Virus record (IMG/VR): IMGVR_UViG_3300044922_000290
Coordinates: 32,432-96,431 of that record
Length of the DNA: 64,000 bases
Source: a virus
Strand: one strand, 5' to 3'
The notes under the pieces were generated by a model. It did no database searches. It was not told the origin of the DNA and saw only the letters and a list, made by a program, of their open reading frames with translations. A program made the translations under genes and the position numbers. This document shows positions 39,435 through 48,470 of this stretch, piece by piece (positions within the stretch are counted from its first letter, which is position 1; every line of letters begins with the position of its first letter).

Positions 39435-39757
39435 GAGGTAACTCACAAGGATTAGTATCACTAATCACATTACTAGGTAAACAACTAGTACCAACATTAT
39501 ATAAATCTTTAGCAGTAACAGGAACAGCAAAAAGCTTACCTGATATACCTGAAGGAGCTGTAGCAGCTCATATTACTGTAGAAACAGGTGTAACTCTTAG
39601 ATACACTTTAGATGGAACTACAGCAACTACAACTGTAGGACATTTATTAGCTAATGCCCAAATACTAGAAATAGTAGGTTCAGTAGCAATCTCTAAGTTT
39701 TCAATAATTGAAGTTACAGGTGGTACAAGTTCAATCAAAATAACTTATTACGTATAA
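39419..39757 (+). CDS. small beta-rich virion protein, 112 aa
   Basis: Opens L-Q-L-G-G-N-S-Q-G-L-V-S-L-I-T and continues as a compact beta domain (A-V-A-A-H-I-T-V-E-T-G-V-T-L-R-Y-T-L-D). Overlaps the previous gene by 16 bases and the next by TAATG. Probably a small fibre-linked protein. Confidence 0.58.
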   Translation: MQLQLGGNSQGLVSLITLLGKQLVPTLYKSLAVTGTAKSLPDIPEGAVAAHITVETGVTLRYTLDGTTATTTVGHLLANAQILEIVGSVAISKFSIIEVTGGTSSIKITYYV

Positions 39758-40560
39758 TGGGAGCAAAGTCAGGCATTAAATGGAATGGGGTAACCCAAGC
39801 ACAAACCCAAAATACTATAGAAACTATAGGGTCAGATGTACAGATAATTCTAAGAGATCCAAGAACTGAACAAGAATGGGTTACTAGTTCTACAGATTAT
39901 ATTAATGCTCTTGTATCTTTAGGTGTAATACCTTCAAGTGCTGGTTCTTGGCTAACAAAAGGCAATAAGGGTACTGACTATACTAATGACTTTATTGGTA
40001 CAGAAGATGATGAGCCTCTTACCTTTAGAACTAATAATGTTGCAAGATTAGGGTTTGATGAAAATGGTGGGGCTTTAAGTACAACTGATGTTTTAAATCC
40101 ATCAGGAAGTTATAGCATTCTTCAATGGAGTACAGATGCTATAAATCAAAAAATATATGTATCTGATGTACTTGTAACAAGTGTTAAAGTAACTACAGGA
40201 GATGTAACTATATTAACAGAAGATGTAGGAGCAGGTGTTTATAATGAAACAATAGTAAGTTTAGCTGAAATACTATTATCAGCATCAGGAACAGGAATAT
40301 CAGATATTCATGTTTATCCAAATGGAGAAATAGGTATAGCTTCTACGGCAAATACAACAATCAATGCAATAACAGCTACTGGAGGTGTAAGTGGTAATGT
40401 AGGTATAGGTACAACTACACCAGCTTCATTATTAACAGTAGATGATGGAGATATTGAAGTAGCAAACAAAAATAATGGCTTAATATTATATAGTCAAGAT
40501 GGTACTAAATACAGAATTACAGCAGCTGATGGAGGTACACTAACAGTAACAGCAATCTAA
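39757..40560 (+). CDS. tail fibre protein, 267 aa
   Basis: N-terminal helix-turn region with R-D-P-R-T-E-Q-E-W, then beta repeats and a C-terminal V-G-I-G-T-T-T-P-A-S-L-L-T-V-D segment followed by Y-R-I-T-A-A-D-G-G-T-L. That end is common in Bacteroidota phage fibres. A fibre or fibre-tip subunit is inferred. Confidence 0.65.
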   Translation: MGAKSGIKWNGVTQAQTQNTIETIGSDVQIILRDPRTEQEWVTSSTDYINALVSLGVIPSSAGSWLTKGNKGTDYTNDFIGTEDDEPLTFRTNNVARLGFDENGGALSTTDVLNPSGSYSILQWSTDAINQKIYVSDVLVTSVKVTTGDVTILTEDVGAGVYNETIVSLAEILLSASGTGISDIHVYPNGEIGIASTANTTINAITATGGVSGNVGIGTTTPASLLTVDDGDIEVANKNNGLILYSQDGTKYRITAADGGTLTVTAI

Positions 40561-40578
40561 CCAAAAATAATTGATGTA

Positions 40579-40845
40579 ATGAAACATTTGTTTGACGAAA
40601 TAAGTATATATATTCACGAAAACTTTGAAAGACTCTGTGGTGCTACAGTAGGAATAGGTGCAGGAGTTAAACATGTTGTTACCCAAGAACAAGAAATTAA
40701 CCTAGAAACAATTTTACAGAAAGTGCTACTTGTCGCTCTATATGCTATTGTTGGTGGAATATTCGGTGGAATAGGTAAATGGGCTATTGATGAGTTTAAA
40801 GCTTATATTAAAAAATACAAAAATGAGCAGAAAAGAAAAAGCTAG
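40579..40845 (+). CDS. holin-like small membrane protein, 88 aa
   Basis: One main hydrophobic helix (residues about 47-66, V-L-L-V-A-L-Y-A-I-V-G-G-I-F-G-G-I-G) after an amphipathic N-terminus, and a highly basic tail (K-K-Y-K-N-E-Q-K-R-K). It lies just before another membrane protein and the endolysin, so a holin is the best guess. Confidence 0.55.
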   Translation: MKHLFDEISIYIHENFERLCGATVGIGAGVKHVVTQEQEINLETILQKVLLVALYAIVGGIFGGIGKWAIDEFKAYIKKYKNEQKRKS

Positions 40846-41212
40846 TTGGTGGTTAGTAGAACAAGTAATGAAAGCCAAAGAAATTGTAAGACAGTTTCCT
40901 GAAATATTTGGATTACCTTTAGTTTTAGTAAGTTTTTATTACAGCCCTCATTTACTGTATATGGTAGATCCAACAGCAGCTAGTTGGGATTGGGGAGTAG
41001 TACAAACAGTAGTACTTGTAGCAATTATAGGATTAACATTAAACTGTTTAGCGTATATTGGTTTTAAATTAAACCACCCTAATTTATATAAAACATTTTT
41101 AGAATTAGATTATACTAAATTACCTGTATGGCAAATTACCTTATTATCCTTCTTTGTGGTCTCCAAATACATTCTAATGTTCTTGCTAATAACCTTAGCT
41201 CTTTTAACTTAG
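40823..41212 (+). CDS. membrane protein of the lysis cassette, 129 aa
   Basis: The ATG giving M-S-R-K-E-K-A-S-W-W is preferred. Three hydrophobic segments: about 27-45, 58-80 and 104-127. It overlaps the holin-like gene by 23 bases and the endolysin by 85 bases, an arrangement typical of lysis genes. It could be the holin itself, an antiholin or an accessory pore. Confidence 0.55.
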   Translation: MSRKEKASWWLVEQVMKAKEIVRQFPEIFGLPLVLVSFYYSPHLLYMVDPTAASWDWGVVQTVVLVAIIGLTLNCLAYIGFKLNHPNLYKTFLELDYTKLPVWQITLLSFFVVSKYILMFLLITLALLT

Positions 41213-41742
41213 ATTCTAATAAAGTTGTAATACCTAAAGTAGAACCTATAGTTGTTAAAAAGAATGTTTATGAAGTATTAGATAGTTTATTTACTACTCA
41301 ATTAAACATCAGGGAATTAACTGGAAAAAATGATGGGCCTCAAGTTGAGGCTTTTCTTCGTTCTGTAAACAGAGTAAAAGGAGATGCTTGGTGTGCTGCT
41401 TATACTTCTTATAACCTACAATACTTAGCTAAAAGAGGTTATAAAGTAGATTACATAGTATCAGGTTGGTCACCTTCTTGGGCTAATAATAAGTTTGTAA
41501 TATGGAAAAAAGGAAAACCTTTGGTTCCTTTTACTATGGGAGATGTATTTAGTATATACTTTGCAAACCAAAAAAGAGCTGCACACGTAGGTTTTATATA
41601 TGAAGATAAAGGCAATACTGTAATTACACAAGAAGGTAATACTTCTGATGATAATTATGGGCAAGCAACAAGAGAAGGTAATAAAGTAGCAAGAAAAAGA
41701 AGGCTTAAATCACAGTTATATACTGTAGCTAGATTCATGTAA
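41128..41742 (+). CDS. exported CHAP-like endolysin, 204 aa
   Basis: A cell-wall hydrolase. N-terminal hydrophobic signal (Y-L-I-I-L-L-C-G-L-Q) with a likely cleavage near residue 21, so export by Sec is probable. The catalytic domain has G-D-A-W-C-A-A-Y (Cys 89), A-A-H-V-G-F-I (His 153), and Q-E-G-N-T (residues 168-172), the cysteine-histidine-acid set of CHAP/NlpC-type peptidoglycan amidases. The linker is basic. The start of the gene lies inside the upstream membrane gene. Confidence 0.78.
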   Translation: MANYLIILLCGLQIHSNVLANNLSSFNLDSNKVVIPKVEPIVVKKNVYEVLDSLFTTQLNIRELTGKNDGPQVEAFLRSVNRVKGDAWCAAYTSYNLQYLAKRGYKVDYIVSGWSPSWANNKFVIWKKGKPLVPFTMGDVFSIYFANQKRAAHVGFIYEDKGNTVITQEGNTSDDNYGQATREGNKVARKRRLKSQLYTVARFM

Positions 41743-42617
41743 TGGAAACCCAATTTGACAATTATAGCTTTTTAATAGTACAAGCACCTGCAAGTTTATA
41801 TAAAGATAAGCTTGTATTTATTGTCAATGGATCTACAAAAGGTCAGGGAAGAACTTACCCTTTTAAACCAGCAGGATTTTATTACTCAGATGGTTCTACT
41901 TGGACTTTTAAAGGAGCTACTAGTACAGGAGGAACAGGAACAGTTACATCAGTAGATATAACTACTAATGCTCCCGCAATAACTATTACAGGTAACCCTA
42001 TAACTACAGCAGGAACTATAGATTTAGGCTTTAATGGGGCTATTACAGATTATATAGATGGTACAGGAGATTTACAAGTATTTCCAACCATTCCAAGCGG
42101 AACGGTAACAAACGTAGCAGCTTTAACTTTAGGCACAACGGGTACAGATTTAAGTTCTACGGTAGCCAATCCAACCACAACGCCTGTAATAACCCTAAAT
42201 GTACCAAATGCAAGTGCAACAAATAGGGGTGTATTAACCTCTACTCAATACAGCGCACTATCTACCAAATCTTTTGGTATAGTAATTGACGGGGGTGGTA
42301 CACCAATTACCACAGGTATTGCAGGTGATGTAGTTATACCCTTTGCTATGACTATTACTTCTTGGACTTTAATAGCTGACCAGGTAGGTAGTATAGTAAT
42401 TGATTTATGGAAAGATACCTACGCTAACTACCCACCAACAGTAGCTGATACAATTACAGGCAGCGAAAAACCAACATTATCGTCTGTTATTAAAAACCAA
42501 GATCTAACCCTTACAACGTGGACTACAGCTGTTGCTGCGGGTGATATTATCAGGTTTAATGTTGACAGCGCAAGTACGGTAACAAGGATAACACTTTCAA
42601 TAGCGGGAGCGGTATGA
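41742..42617 (+). CDS. tail fibre, mosaic, 291 aa
   Basis: The first 105 residues (with G-T-V-T-S-V-D-I-T-T-N-A-P-A and I-T-G-N-P-I-T-T-A-G-T-I-D-L) use the phage's normal codons. After about 42.08 kb codons become GC-richer. The rest has A-S-A-T-N-R-G-V-L-T-S-T-Q-Y and a beta C-terminus. The change inside the gene marks a recombination point: a native anchor joined to an exchanged tip. Joined to the endolysin by TAATG. Confidence 0.72.
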   Translation: METQFDNYSFLIVQAPASLYKDKLVFIVNGSTKGQGRTYPFKPAGFYYSDGSTWTFKGATSTGGTGTVTSVDITTNAPAITITGNPITTAGTIDLGFNGAITDYIDGTGDLQVFPTIPSGTVTNVAALTLGTTGTDLSSTVANPTTTPVITLNVPNASATNRGVLTSTQYSALSTKSFGIVIDGGGTPITTGIAGDVVIPFAMTITSWTLIADQVGSIVIDLWKDTYANYPPTVADTITGSEKPTLSSVIKNQDLTLTTWTTAVAAGDIIRFNVDSASTVTRITLSIAGAV

Positions 42618-42832
42618 TAGTACGCCTTATAAACCCGTTATTCCAAAACGAAACTAAGCAATGGGACTACCTGATAACAAACAATCAGGGGGAAACAAGG
42701 GAACGCTTTCCATTTACCATTAATGATGGTGATGATGCTACAATAGAGGCTACTAATACCTTCAATGCGGTAAAAAACATAGATTGGACTTTAGACGAAT
42801 TATTTATAGACGTACCAGATGGCAGTATATAA
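42614..42832 (+). CDS. small fibre-module protein, 72 aa
   Basis: Coupled by ATGA to the fibre gene before it and overlapping the tailspike gene after it. Acidic beta protein with W-D-Y-L-I-T-N-N-Q-G-E-T-R and D-W-T-L-D-E-L-F-I-D. It may be a fibre chaperone or linker. GC-rich codons show it moved with the tailspike. Confidence 0.6.
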   Translation: MIVRLINPLFQNETKQWDYLITNNQGETRERFPFTINDGDDATIEATNTFNAVKNIDWTLDELFIDVPDGSI

Positions 42833-45341
42833 AAACATAGGTACAGGTAATTTTACAGCAGCTAATTGGGAAGTTGTGCAGGGGTATGAGAATACCGAAA
42901 CATCTGTACAGCTTCTTACCACTACGGCAGTAGCAGCTCCAAACTACACAGCAGGGGTAGAAACAGTAGATGGCGTATTGGTTAAGTTTGGTCTTATTCA
43001 AGGCACAGCAGGACAGATAGCTGCAACTACTGTAACAGCTCAATTATTTAACGTAACTACCGCAACAGTAGTAGCAAGTACCACAATAAATGTATCTGAT
43101 TTAGATACTGCACTAATAAACTTTCCCTCTCCTTTTGCGGGAGGCTCTTGGCACTATTTAAAGTTTTCTGCACCTATTTTATTGGTTGTGGGACAGAACT
43201 ATGCTGTAAGGCTTTTGGTTAATTCAGGAGGCGCTTCAGTTTGGGCTTGGAGGGCTGCGGCTAATGCTTGGAATAGAGGCATAGTAACAACTACAACAGG
43301 AACACCCGCAGCTACGGATACCTTAATAGTTACTGGGGAATATACAGGGGCGGGAACAAGCAATTCATTTACTGTAACCAATAATAATACAGCCACCACA
43401 ACCTTTGCTAACTTTTTTGTAGGGGCTAAGGGTACTTTTGCTTGGGGAACAACAGCCGCCACAAACTACTACCTTAAACTTGCAGGTAATTTAAATATAG
43501 GGGTGGCAGGATTAATGAGTATGGGTACATCAGGAACACCTATGCCTTCTACATCAAGTGCAATTTTGGAGTTTGTATGCGCCTCATCAGGGCAGTTTGG
43601 AATGATTGTCTATGGTACTTTACAAACCTACGGGGCTACCAAAACAGTATCAGCTAAACTAAATGCTAATGCTGCTGCTTTAGCAACCTCTCTGACAACA
43701 AACATTTCTACGAATTGGAAGAACGGGGATATTTTAGGGCTTGCAGGGACTACACAAACCAATACTCAAGCAGAGAAAATAACCTGTACGGCAGATGCAG
43801 TAACAACCACATTGACAGTAAGTGCTTTGGTTAATGCTCACGGAGGGGTAGCTCCTGTGGTAGCTGATATAGTAAACCTTCGTAGGAACGTAAGGATAAT
43901 AGGAACTTCTACAACTAACGTAGCCTACATTAACTTTCCAAGCGGGATAAATACCACGTCTTATTTATACTACACAGAGATATATTTTTGTGGTAACACA
44001 ACTATTGGAAAATCAGCCATAGGTATAGGGACAAGCGGCAGTATAGATGTAAGCTACTGCTCAATATATGATAACCCTAACGGGTATGGTTTTTTGCATA
44101 ACGGAGCTACTATAGGGACAATTAATTTTGCAAATAACGTAACGTACAACAATTCAATAGGGATATGGCTTTCTTCAGCAGCTACAGGAACGTGGACTGT
44201 TAGCAACAACATTAGCATAAGGAGTTCTATAACATTAAATGATGTTGGTGGCACGTTTACCAATAATATAGTTACCAACGCAACATCAACAGGCATTACA
44301 ATAAGTGAGCAGTTTGGGGAGATTGTTTCCTTTAGCGGATTGACTTATTATGGGGGAGGAAGTACGGGTATAAACGTAAACTGTGCAGGAACAATATCTA
44401 ATCTTACTGTTTGGCGAACAGCATCAATAGGGCTAACAACCCCTGCTATTTTACAGTCGGGGCAAATGTTAATGTTTGATACCTTTACCCTATTTGGAAA
44501 TGCTACAGTAAACCTATTACCAGCTGCATCTACTGGCCTTATCTTATTTAAAACAGGAACGGTTTTTGGTGGTACTACCCAAGTGGCACAATACGGTATA
44601 TGGGCTGCTAATACCAACGACCATATCATTGTTCAAAGCACAGCCTTTTCAGGACATTCCATTGCTGATATTTATGGTGTTTCACAGGGCAGAGGGAATA
44701 ATTTTATGTTCTTAAACAGCACATTTACTTCGGCTGTGGAGATTATCTCACAATCATCTTTAGACTTTTCTTTTGAGGGGTATGGGGTAACATCTGTAAA
44801 CCACCAAAACGTAGCGGGAGTAAACAAGGCTTATACTAAAAACGGAACAGTACAAACTGATACGGTAATATTTAATACAGCAAGTCCATCAGTACGATTA
44901 ACACCAACCTCTACCTCTTTTAAACTGTATGCCAAGCCCTTTAAAGTGGCAGTATCAAGTGGTCAAACTTGTACTGTATCAGTAGAAGTAAGAAAATCTA
45001 CCTTAGCTGATGGTACGGCTTACAATGGTAACCAACCAAGACTAATGGTTAGGATTAACCCTATTGCGGGCATAGCCTCTAATACAGTCTTAGATACTAT
45101 GGTTGTGGCTGCGGGTACTTGGGAAACACTAACAGGAACAACAGTAGCCGTAGCACAGGATTGTATATTGGAGTTTTATGTAGACTGTGATGGTACTTTT
45201 GGTTGGATAAATTTTGATGACTTCTCAACAACAACTAATGTAAATACAAAGGGTATGGGCTATTGGGATTTTGGACAGCCTTATACAACAGGAATTTTTA
45301 GTGCAATTTCTGGGCAAAAAAGTTATACATTTGTAGGGTAA
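42819..45341 (+). CDS. tailspike with G8-like domain and beta-helix, 840 aa
   Basis: A host-receptor spike that may cut or bind surface polysaccharide. Residues about 60-170 form a beta-sandwich module. About 215-355 are like the G8 domain: N-W-K-N-G-D-I-L-G-L-A-G near the middle and L-R-R-N-V-R-I-I-G-T-S at its end. From about 360 to 660 a right-handed parallel beta-helix follows, with many N-N-x-x and S-x-x-x-N-N rungs. The last 150 residues are a carbohydrate-binding-like beta domain. No catalytic residues can be fixed. Codons (GCG, CGG, GGG) are unlike the core genome, so it was gained from another phage. Confidence 0.75.
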   Translation: MAVYKNIGTGNFTAANWEVVQGYENTETSVQLLTTTAVAAPNYTAGVETVDGVLVKFGLIQGTAGQIAATTVTAQLFNVTTATVVASTTINVSDLDTALINFPSPFAGGSWHYLKFSAPILLVVGQNYAVRLLVNSGGASVWAWRAAANAWNRGIVTTTTGTPAATDTLIVTGEYTGAGTSNSFTVTNNNTATTTFANFFVGAKGTFAWGTTAATNYYLKLAGNLNIGVAGLMSMGTSGTPMPSTSSAILEFVCASSGQFGMIVYGTLQTYGATKTVSAKLNANAAALATSLTTNISTNWKNGDILGLAGTTQTNTQAEKITCTADAVTTTLTVSALVNAHGGVAPVVADIVNLRRNVRIIGTSTTNVAYINFPSGINTTSYLYYTEIYFCGNTTIGKSAIGIGTSGSIDVSYCSIYDNPNGYGFLHNGATIGTINFANNVTYNNSIGIWLSSAATGTWTVSNNISIRSSITLNDVGGTFTNNIVTNATSTGITISEQFGEIVSFSGLTYYGGGSTGINVNCAGTISNLTVWRTASIGLTTPAILQSGQMLMFDTFTLFGNATVNLLPAASTGLILFKTGTVFGGTTQVAQYGIWAANTNDHIIVQSTAFSGHSIADIYGVSQGRGNNFMFLNSTFTSAVEIISQSSLDFSFEGYGVTSVNHQNVAGVNKAYTKNGTVQTDTVIFNTASPSVRLTPTSTSFKLYAKPFKVAVSSGQTCTVSVEVRKSTLADGTAYNGNQPRLMVRINPIAGIASNTVLDTMVVAAGTWETLTGTTVAVAQDCILEFYVDCDGTFGWINFDDFSTTTNVNTKGMGYWDFGQPYTTGIFSAISGQKSYTFVG

Positions 45342-45356
45342 AAAGCTTACTAAAAT

Positions 45357-45548
45357 ATGAAAGCAACAAAACAACAAGTAATCAATGCTCAGGTAGAGCC
45401 ATTCTTAAAATTAAAAGACCCTAATTGGGGAGATATTTACAATGCTATAAACCAATTTATACATATAACAAATGAGCTTGAAAAACAAGGTAATATCACG
45501 TTTGGAGAAGTTGTGGAACAACCTAAAGACTTGGAGCGTAAAGAATAA
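45357..45548 (+). CDS. small hypothetical protein, 63 aa
   Basis: Helical: K-Q-Q-V-I-N-A-Q-V-E-P-F-L-K-L and an I-N-Q-F-I-H-I-T-N-E-L-E-K-Q-G segment. Codons return to the core pattern here, marking the end of the foreign fibre module. It overlaps the next gene by 77 bases. Function unknown. Confidence 0.6.
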   Translation: MKATKQQVINAQVEPFLKLKDPNWGDIYNAINQFIHITNELEKQGNITFGEVVEQPKDLERKE

Positions 45549-46107
45549 AGTAATTGCAGTACTTTCAATAATAATAGTATTTTTACTACTAAGATTAGAG
45601 TATTGTAATAAACCTAAGATACAATACTTAGATAGGACTGTAGTAGACTCTATAATAAGAAAGTCTACAGTAGATACTGTATATGTAACAAACAGAGTTA
45701 TTAAATATGTATCTGTACCTTACCCTGACCTAATTAAAGAATATAAAGATACTTGTTTGGATTTACAAGTAAACAGATATACTGTTCCTGTAGAAGATAC
45801 CCTTATTACAGGTAAAATAATAGCAAGAGTAACAGGTACTTTAGACTCTCTTAAACTAGATTATACTTATAAGTATCCTGTAATAACTAAGACAGACTCT
45901 ATAACTATATACAAAACAAGAACTGTATATAAACAACCCCTGTCTTTAACTGTGGGAGGAGCTATTGGTGGTAATAAGAATACTTTTGTAGCAGGAATAA
46001 ATGCAGGTATAATTACTCCAAAAGGTATGGTGTATGAAGCACAATATGATTTTTCAGGAAAAAGTATTACCTTTGGTGTGAAAAAAGCATTTAAACTTCA
46101 AAAATAA
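45472..46107 (+). CDS. membrane-anchored protein (DUF6808-like), 211 aa
   Basis: Residues 20-41 are a single membrane helix after a basic N-terminus, so the rest is periplasmic. The middle has heptads with D-S-I-I-R-K-S-T-V-D-T-V-Y-V. The end (V-G-G-A-I-G-G-N-K-N-T-F and I-T-P-K-G-M-V-Y-E-A-Q-Y-D-F) matches proteins found beside Bacteroidota phage lysis genes. A spanin-like role linking inner and outer membranes at lysis is possible. Confidence 0.6.
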   Translation: MSLKNKVISRLEKLWNNLKTWSVKNKVIAVLSIIIVFLLLRLEYCNKPKIQYLDRTVVDSIIRKSTVDTVYVTNRVIKYVSVPYPDLIKEYKDTCLDLQVNRYTVPVEDTLITGKIIARVTGTLDSLKLDYTYKYPVITKTDSITIYKTRTVYKQPLSLTVGGAIGGNKNTFVAGINAGIITPKGMVYEAQYDFSGKSITFGVKKAFKLQK

Positions 46108-46111
46108 CCAA

Positions 46112-47269
46112 ATGACTGTAGAACAAATTAAACAGGCTTTACTTGAAGATTCTTCTTTAAGAAAGCTTAATACAGAAAGACTTGCCAAAAAACTAGGAGC
46201 TACAATAGAAAATGTAATCCTAGCCAGGTCTAAGAAAACTCCTCTTCAAGAGAAGCTTGATTATTTAGAATTACCTATTAGTGCTGTAGACAAAGTAAAG
46301 TTTTGGGATCAGGGTGAAAACCAAAGATTCACTATATCAACTAAAAGAAGTTGGCATGAAACATTGGGTCTAACATCAATAGATGATGCACTAGAAAGCA
46401 TTAAAACAGCATTTAAAGATAAGATTTCTCCAGTAAGAATAAAGGTAGAAGAAAAAGATAATAGAAAAGCTCTTTTCATTTATTTAGCTGATTTACACAT
46501 AGGAGCCAAAACTTCTAATAACAGCTTGTTTCCTAACCATTATGATGCTAATGTATTTAAAGAAAGGTTACAACATACCTTAGTTACTATAAAACAGAAT
46601 AAAGAGTTCTTTGGTGTATTTGATGCATTATACATAGTAAACTTAGGAGATGCTCTTGATGGTTATAATAAACAAACAACAAGAGGTGGACATGAATTAC
46701 CTCAGAACTTAGATAACAATGAACAGCTAGATACATTCTTTGAAGCACATAAAGATTTATTTGATACTATAGTATCTATGAATGCAGCTAAAAGAATAGA
46801 ATATGTTGCTTGTACTAACTGTAACCATAGTGGTTCATTTGGTTATGCAGCTAACAGATTATTAGACATCTACTTATCTCTTAAATACCCTGATATAAAG
46901 AGGACTATTGTAACTAGGTTTATAGACCACTTACAATATGGTCAACATACTTTTATGTTTACTCACGGTAAAGATGATAAGGATATGAAGTTTGGATTGC
47001 CTGCAATACTAAATGAAAAAACAGAAAATTATATTAATGCTTACATACACTACCATAAAATACAAACTCCTGCAATACATTTAGTAAAAGGAGATTTACA
47101 CTTATCTGCTAAACAACCTGCAAAGATATTCCGTTACAAGAATGTTTTATCTTTATATGGTAGTAGCAAGTGGGTACAAACTAACTTTATGGTAAATAAG
47201 TGTGGTTATAACTACGAGATAGTAGATAAGTATAGTACAAGCATTTATGAGAACGAACATATATTTTAA
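46112..47269 (+). CDS. metallophosphoesterase with N-terminal helical domain
   Basis: A calcineurin-type phosphoesterase or nuclease, 385 residues. Metal-site motifs are in order: Y-L-A-D-L-H-I-G (D127, H129), N-L-G-D-A-L-D-G near 182, T-N-C-N-H-S (in place of G-N-H-D), F-T-H-G-K-D and K-G-D-L-H-L. The first 45 residues form a helix-turn-helix-like segment (A-K-K-L-G-A-T-I-E-N-V). Such genes are part of the crAss-like structural block. Nucleic acid is the likely substrate, but this is inferred. Confidence 0.82.
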   Translation: MTVEQIKQALLEDSSLRKLNTERLAKKLGATIENVILARSKKTPLQEKLDYLELPISAVDKVKFWDQGENQRFTISTKRSWHETLGLTSIDDALESIKTAFKDKISPVRIKVEEKDNRKALFIYLADLHIGAKTSNNSLFPNHYDANVFKERLQHTLVTIKQNKEFFGVFDALYIVNLGDALDGYNKQTTRGGHELPQNLDNNEQLDTFFEAHKDLFDTIVSMNAAKRIEYVACTNCNHSGSFGYAANRLLDIYLSLKYPDIKRTIVTRFIDHLQYGQHTFMFTHGKDDKDMKFGLPAILNEKTENYINAYIHYHKIQTPAIHLVKGDLHLSAKQPAKIFRYKNVLSLYGSSKWVQTNFMVNKCGYNYEIVDKYSTSIYENEHIF

Positions 47270-47272
47270 ATC

Positions 47273-47986
47273 ATGCTAACATTAGAGAAGCTCCGTTTTG
47301 GGCTATTAGAATCCATAAATCAATACTCAGATGACTCTACCCTGACTTATAGGTTATTAGATCAGTATATAGAAGAATACAGAGTAAAATGGTTTGAACT
47401 TGAATTTAATAAATTCAATAAAGTAGTACCTAATGTGTACTATCAGACACTATCTTGTTTAGATATAGAAACAGTAGATATTGCAGAATGTTGTTCTACC
47501 ATTGTAGGTTGTGATATACTTCGTACAAAAGAAGAAATTCCAGGAATAATTTCTTTAGCTGATGGAGAACTAATAGCTAAAGTAAGTCCTGTAGGTATAT
47601 ACAACATTCCTTTTCAACTTATAAAATACGAGAACCTTGAATATTTTGGTGAAGGTAGATATGAGAAAAATAGAATAGGGGCTTTCTACTATAATAACAG
47701 AATTTACTTATGGTGTAAAGACAAGTTTAATTACAGCTTAATAGAGAAGATTTCTATGAGAGCTGTATTTAGGTATCCTTCTGAAGCAGGTAAATTTAGT
47801 GATTGTTCTAATAAACCTTGTTGGGGCCCAGATACTGCATATCCTTTGGATGAAAGAATTTGGAACTATATGAAGAATGATATTTTAGCAAATGAGTTTA
47901 AAATTAAACTATCTTCACCACAAGACCTTAGCTTAAGTAATGCCAAAGTAGGCTCACCAATAACCCCAAATGAGAATACTCAATAA
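47273..47986 (+). CDS. ring/connector protein, 237 aa
   Basis: N-terminal helices (L-D-Q-Y-I-E-E-Y-R-V-K-W-F), a middle beta domain with cysteines (A-E-C-C-S-T-I-V-G-C), and P-L-D-E-R-I-W-N-Y-M-K-N-D-I-L near the end. Position in a run of three connector-size genes and the Bacteroidota podovirus look of its end fit a ring protein below the portal. Overlaps the next gene by 17 bases. Confidence 0.6.
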   Translation: MLTLEKLRFGLLESINQYSDDSTLTYRLLDQYIEEYRVKWFELEFNKFNKVVPNVYYQTLSCLDIETVDIAECCSTIVGCDILRTKEEIPGIISLADGELIAKVSPVGIYNIPFQLIKYENLEYFGEGRYEKNRIGAFYYNNRIYLWCKDKFNYSLIEKISMRAVFRYPSEAGKFSDCSNKPCWGPDTAYPLDERIWNYMKNDILANEFKIKLSSPQDLSLSNAKVGSPITPNENTQ

Positions 47987-48470
47987 AGACCACTATAGTT
48001 ATTACAAGCAAAAATCTAAATCTCCACTATCGTATGAAGAGTATAACAACTTTTTGTATGGTAATGGAGATTCTATGTATGATTGGAGAACTAAAGAAGT
48101 ATGTAAAGAGTTTGGCTTAATGCAGGACATAATACATACCATAGTTCACTCTGCAAGTATGTTTCCTATGCCTTATGGGTTAGGTAATATATATGTAACA
48201 AAGAAGAAAAACAGAGTAATGGAATTTCCTAGTGGTAAAATCTTCAAGAAGAGAAGTGTAAACTGGAAAGAAACAAAACAGAAAGGTTCTTTAGTGTTTC
48301 ATGACAATGTACATACAGATGAGTATATTTACAAGATAAAATGGGATACCTCTTACCATCATTACAGGAATAAAACTTTATATAAATTCAAACCTTCCAG
48401 AGGATTTCAACGTTACATAGCATTTATGAAAGAGAAAAATCCACAATTAGACTATTTAGAAGATGTATAA
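47970..48470 (+). CDS. crAss-like connector-block protein, 166 aa
   Basis: Basic. It has an E-Y-N-N-F-L-Y-G-N-G-D N-terminal part, a beta middle (Y-I-Y-K-I-K-W-D-T-S-Y-H-H-Y) and a basic F-K-P-S-R-G-F-Q-R-Y-I-A-F end. It is placed between two ring-type proteins and is probably a ring or adaptor. Overlaps both neighbours. Confidence 0.58.
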   Translation: MRILNKDHYSYYKQKSKSPLSYEEYNNFLYGNGDSMYDWRTKEVCKEFGLMQDIIHTIVHSASMFPMPYGLGNIYVTKKKNRVMEFPSGKIFKKRSVNWKETKQKGSLVFHDNVHTDEYIYKIKWDTSYHHYRNKTLYKFKPSRGFQRYIAFMKEKNPQLDYLEDV

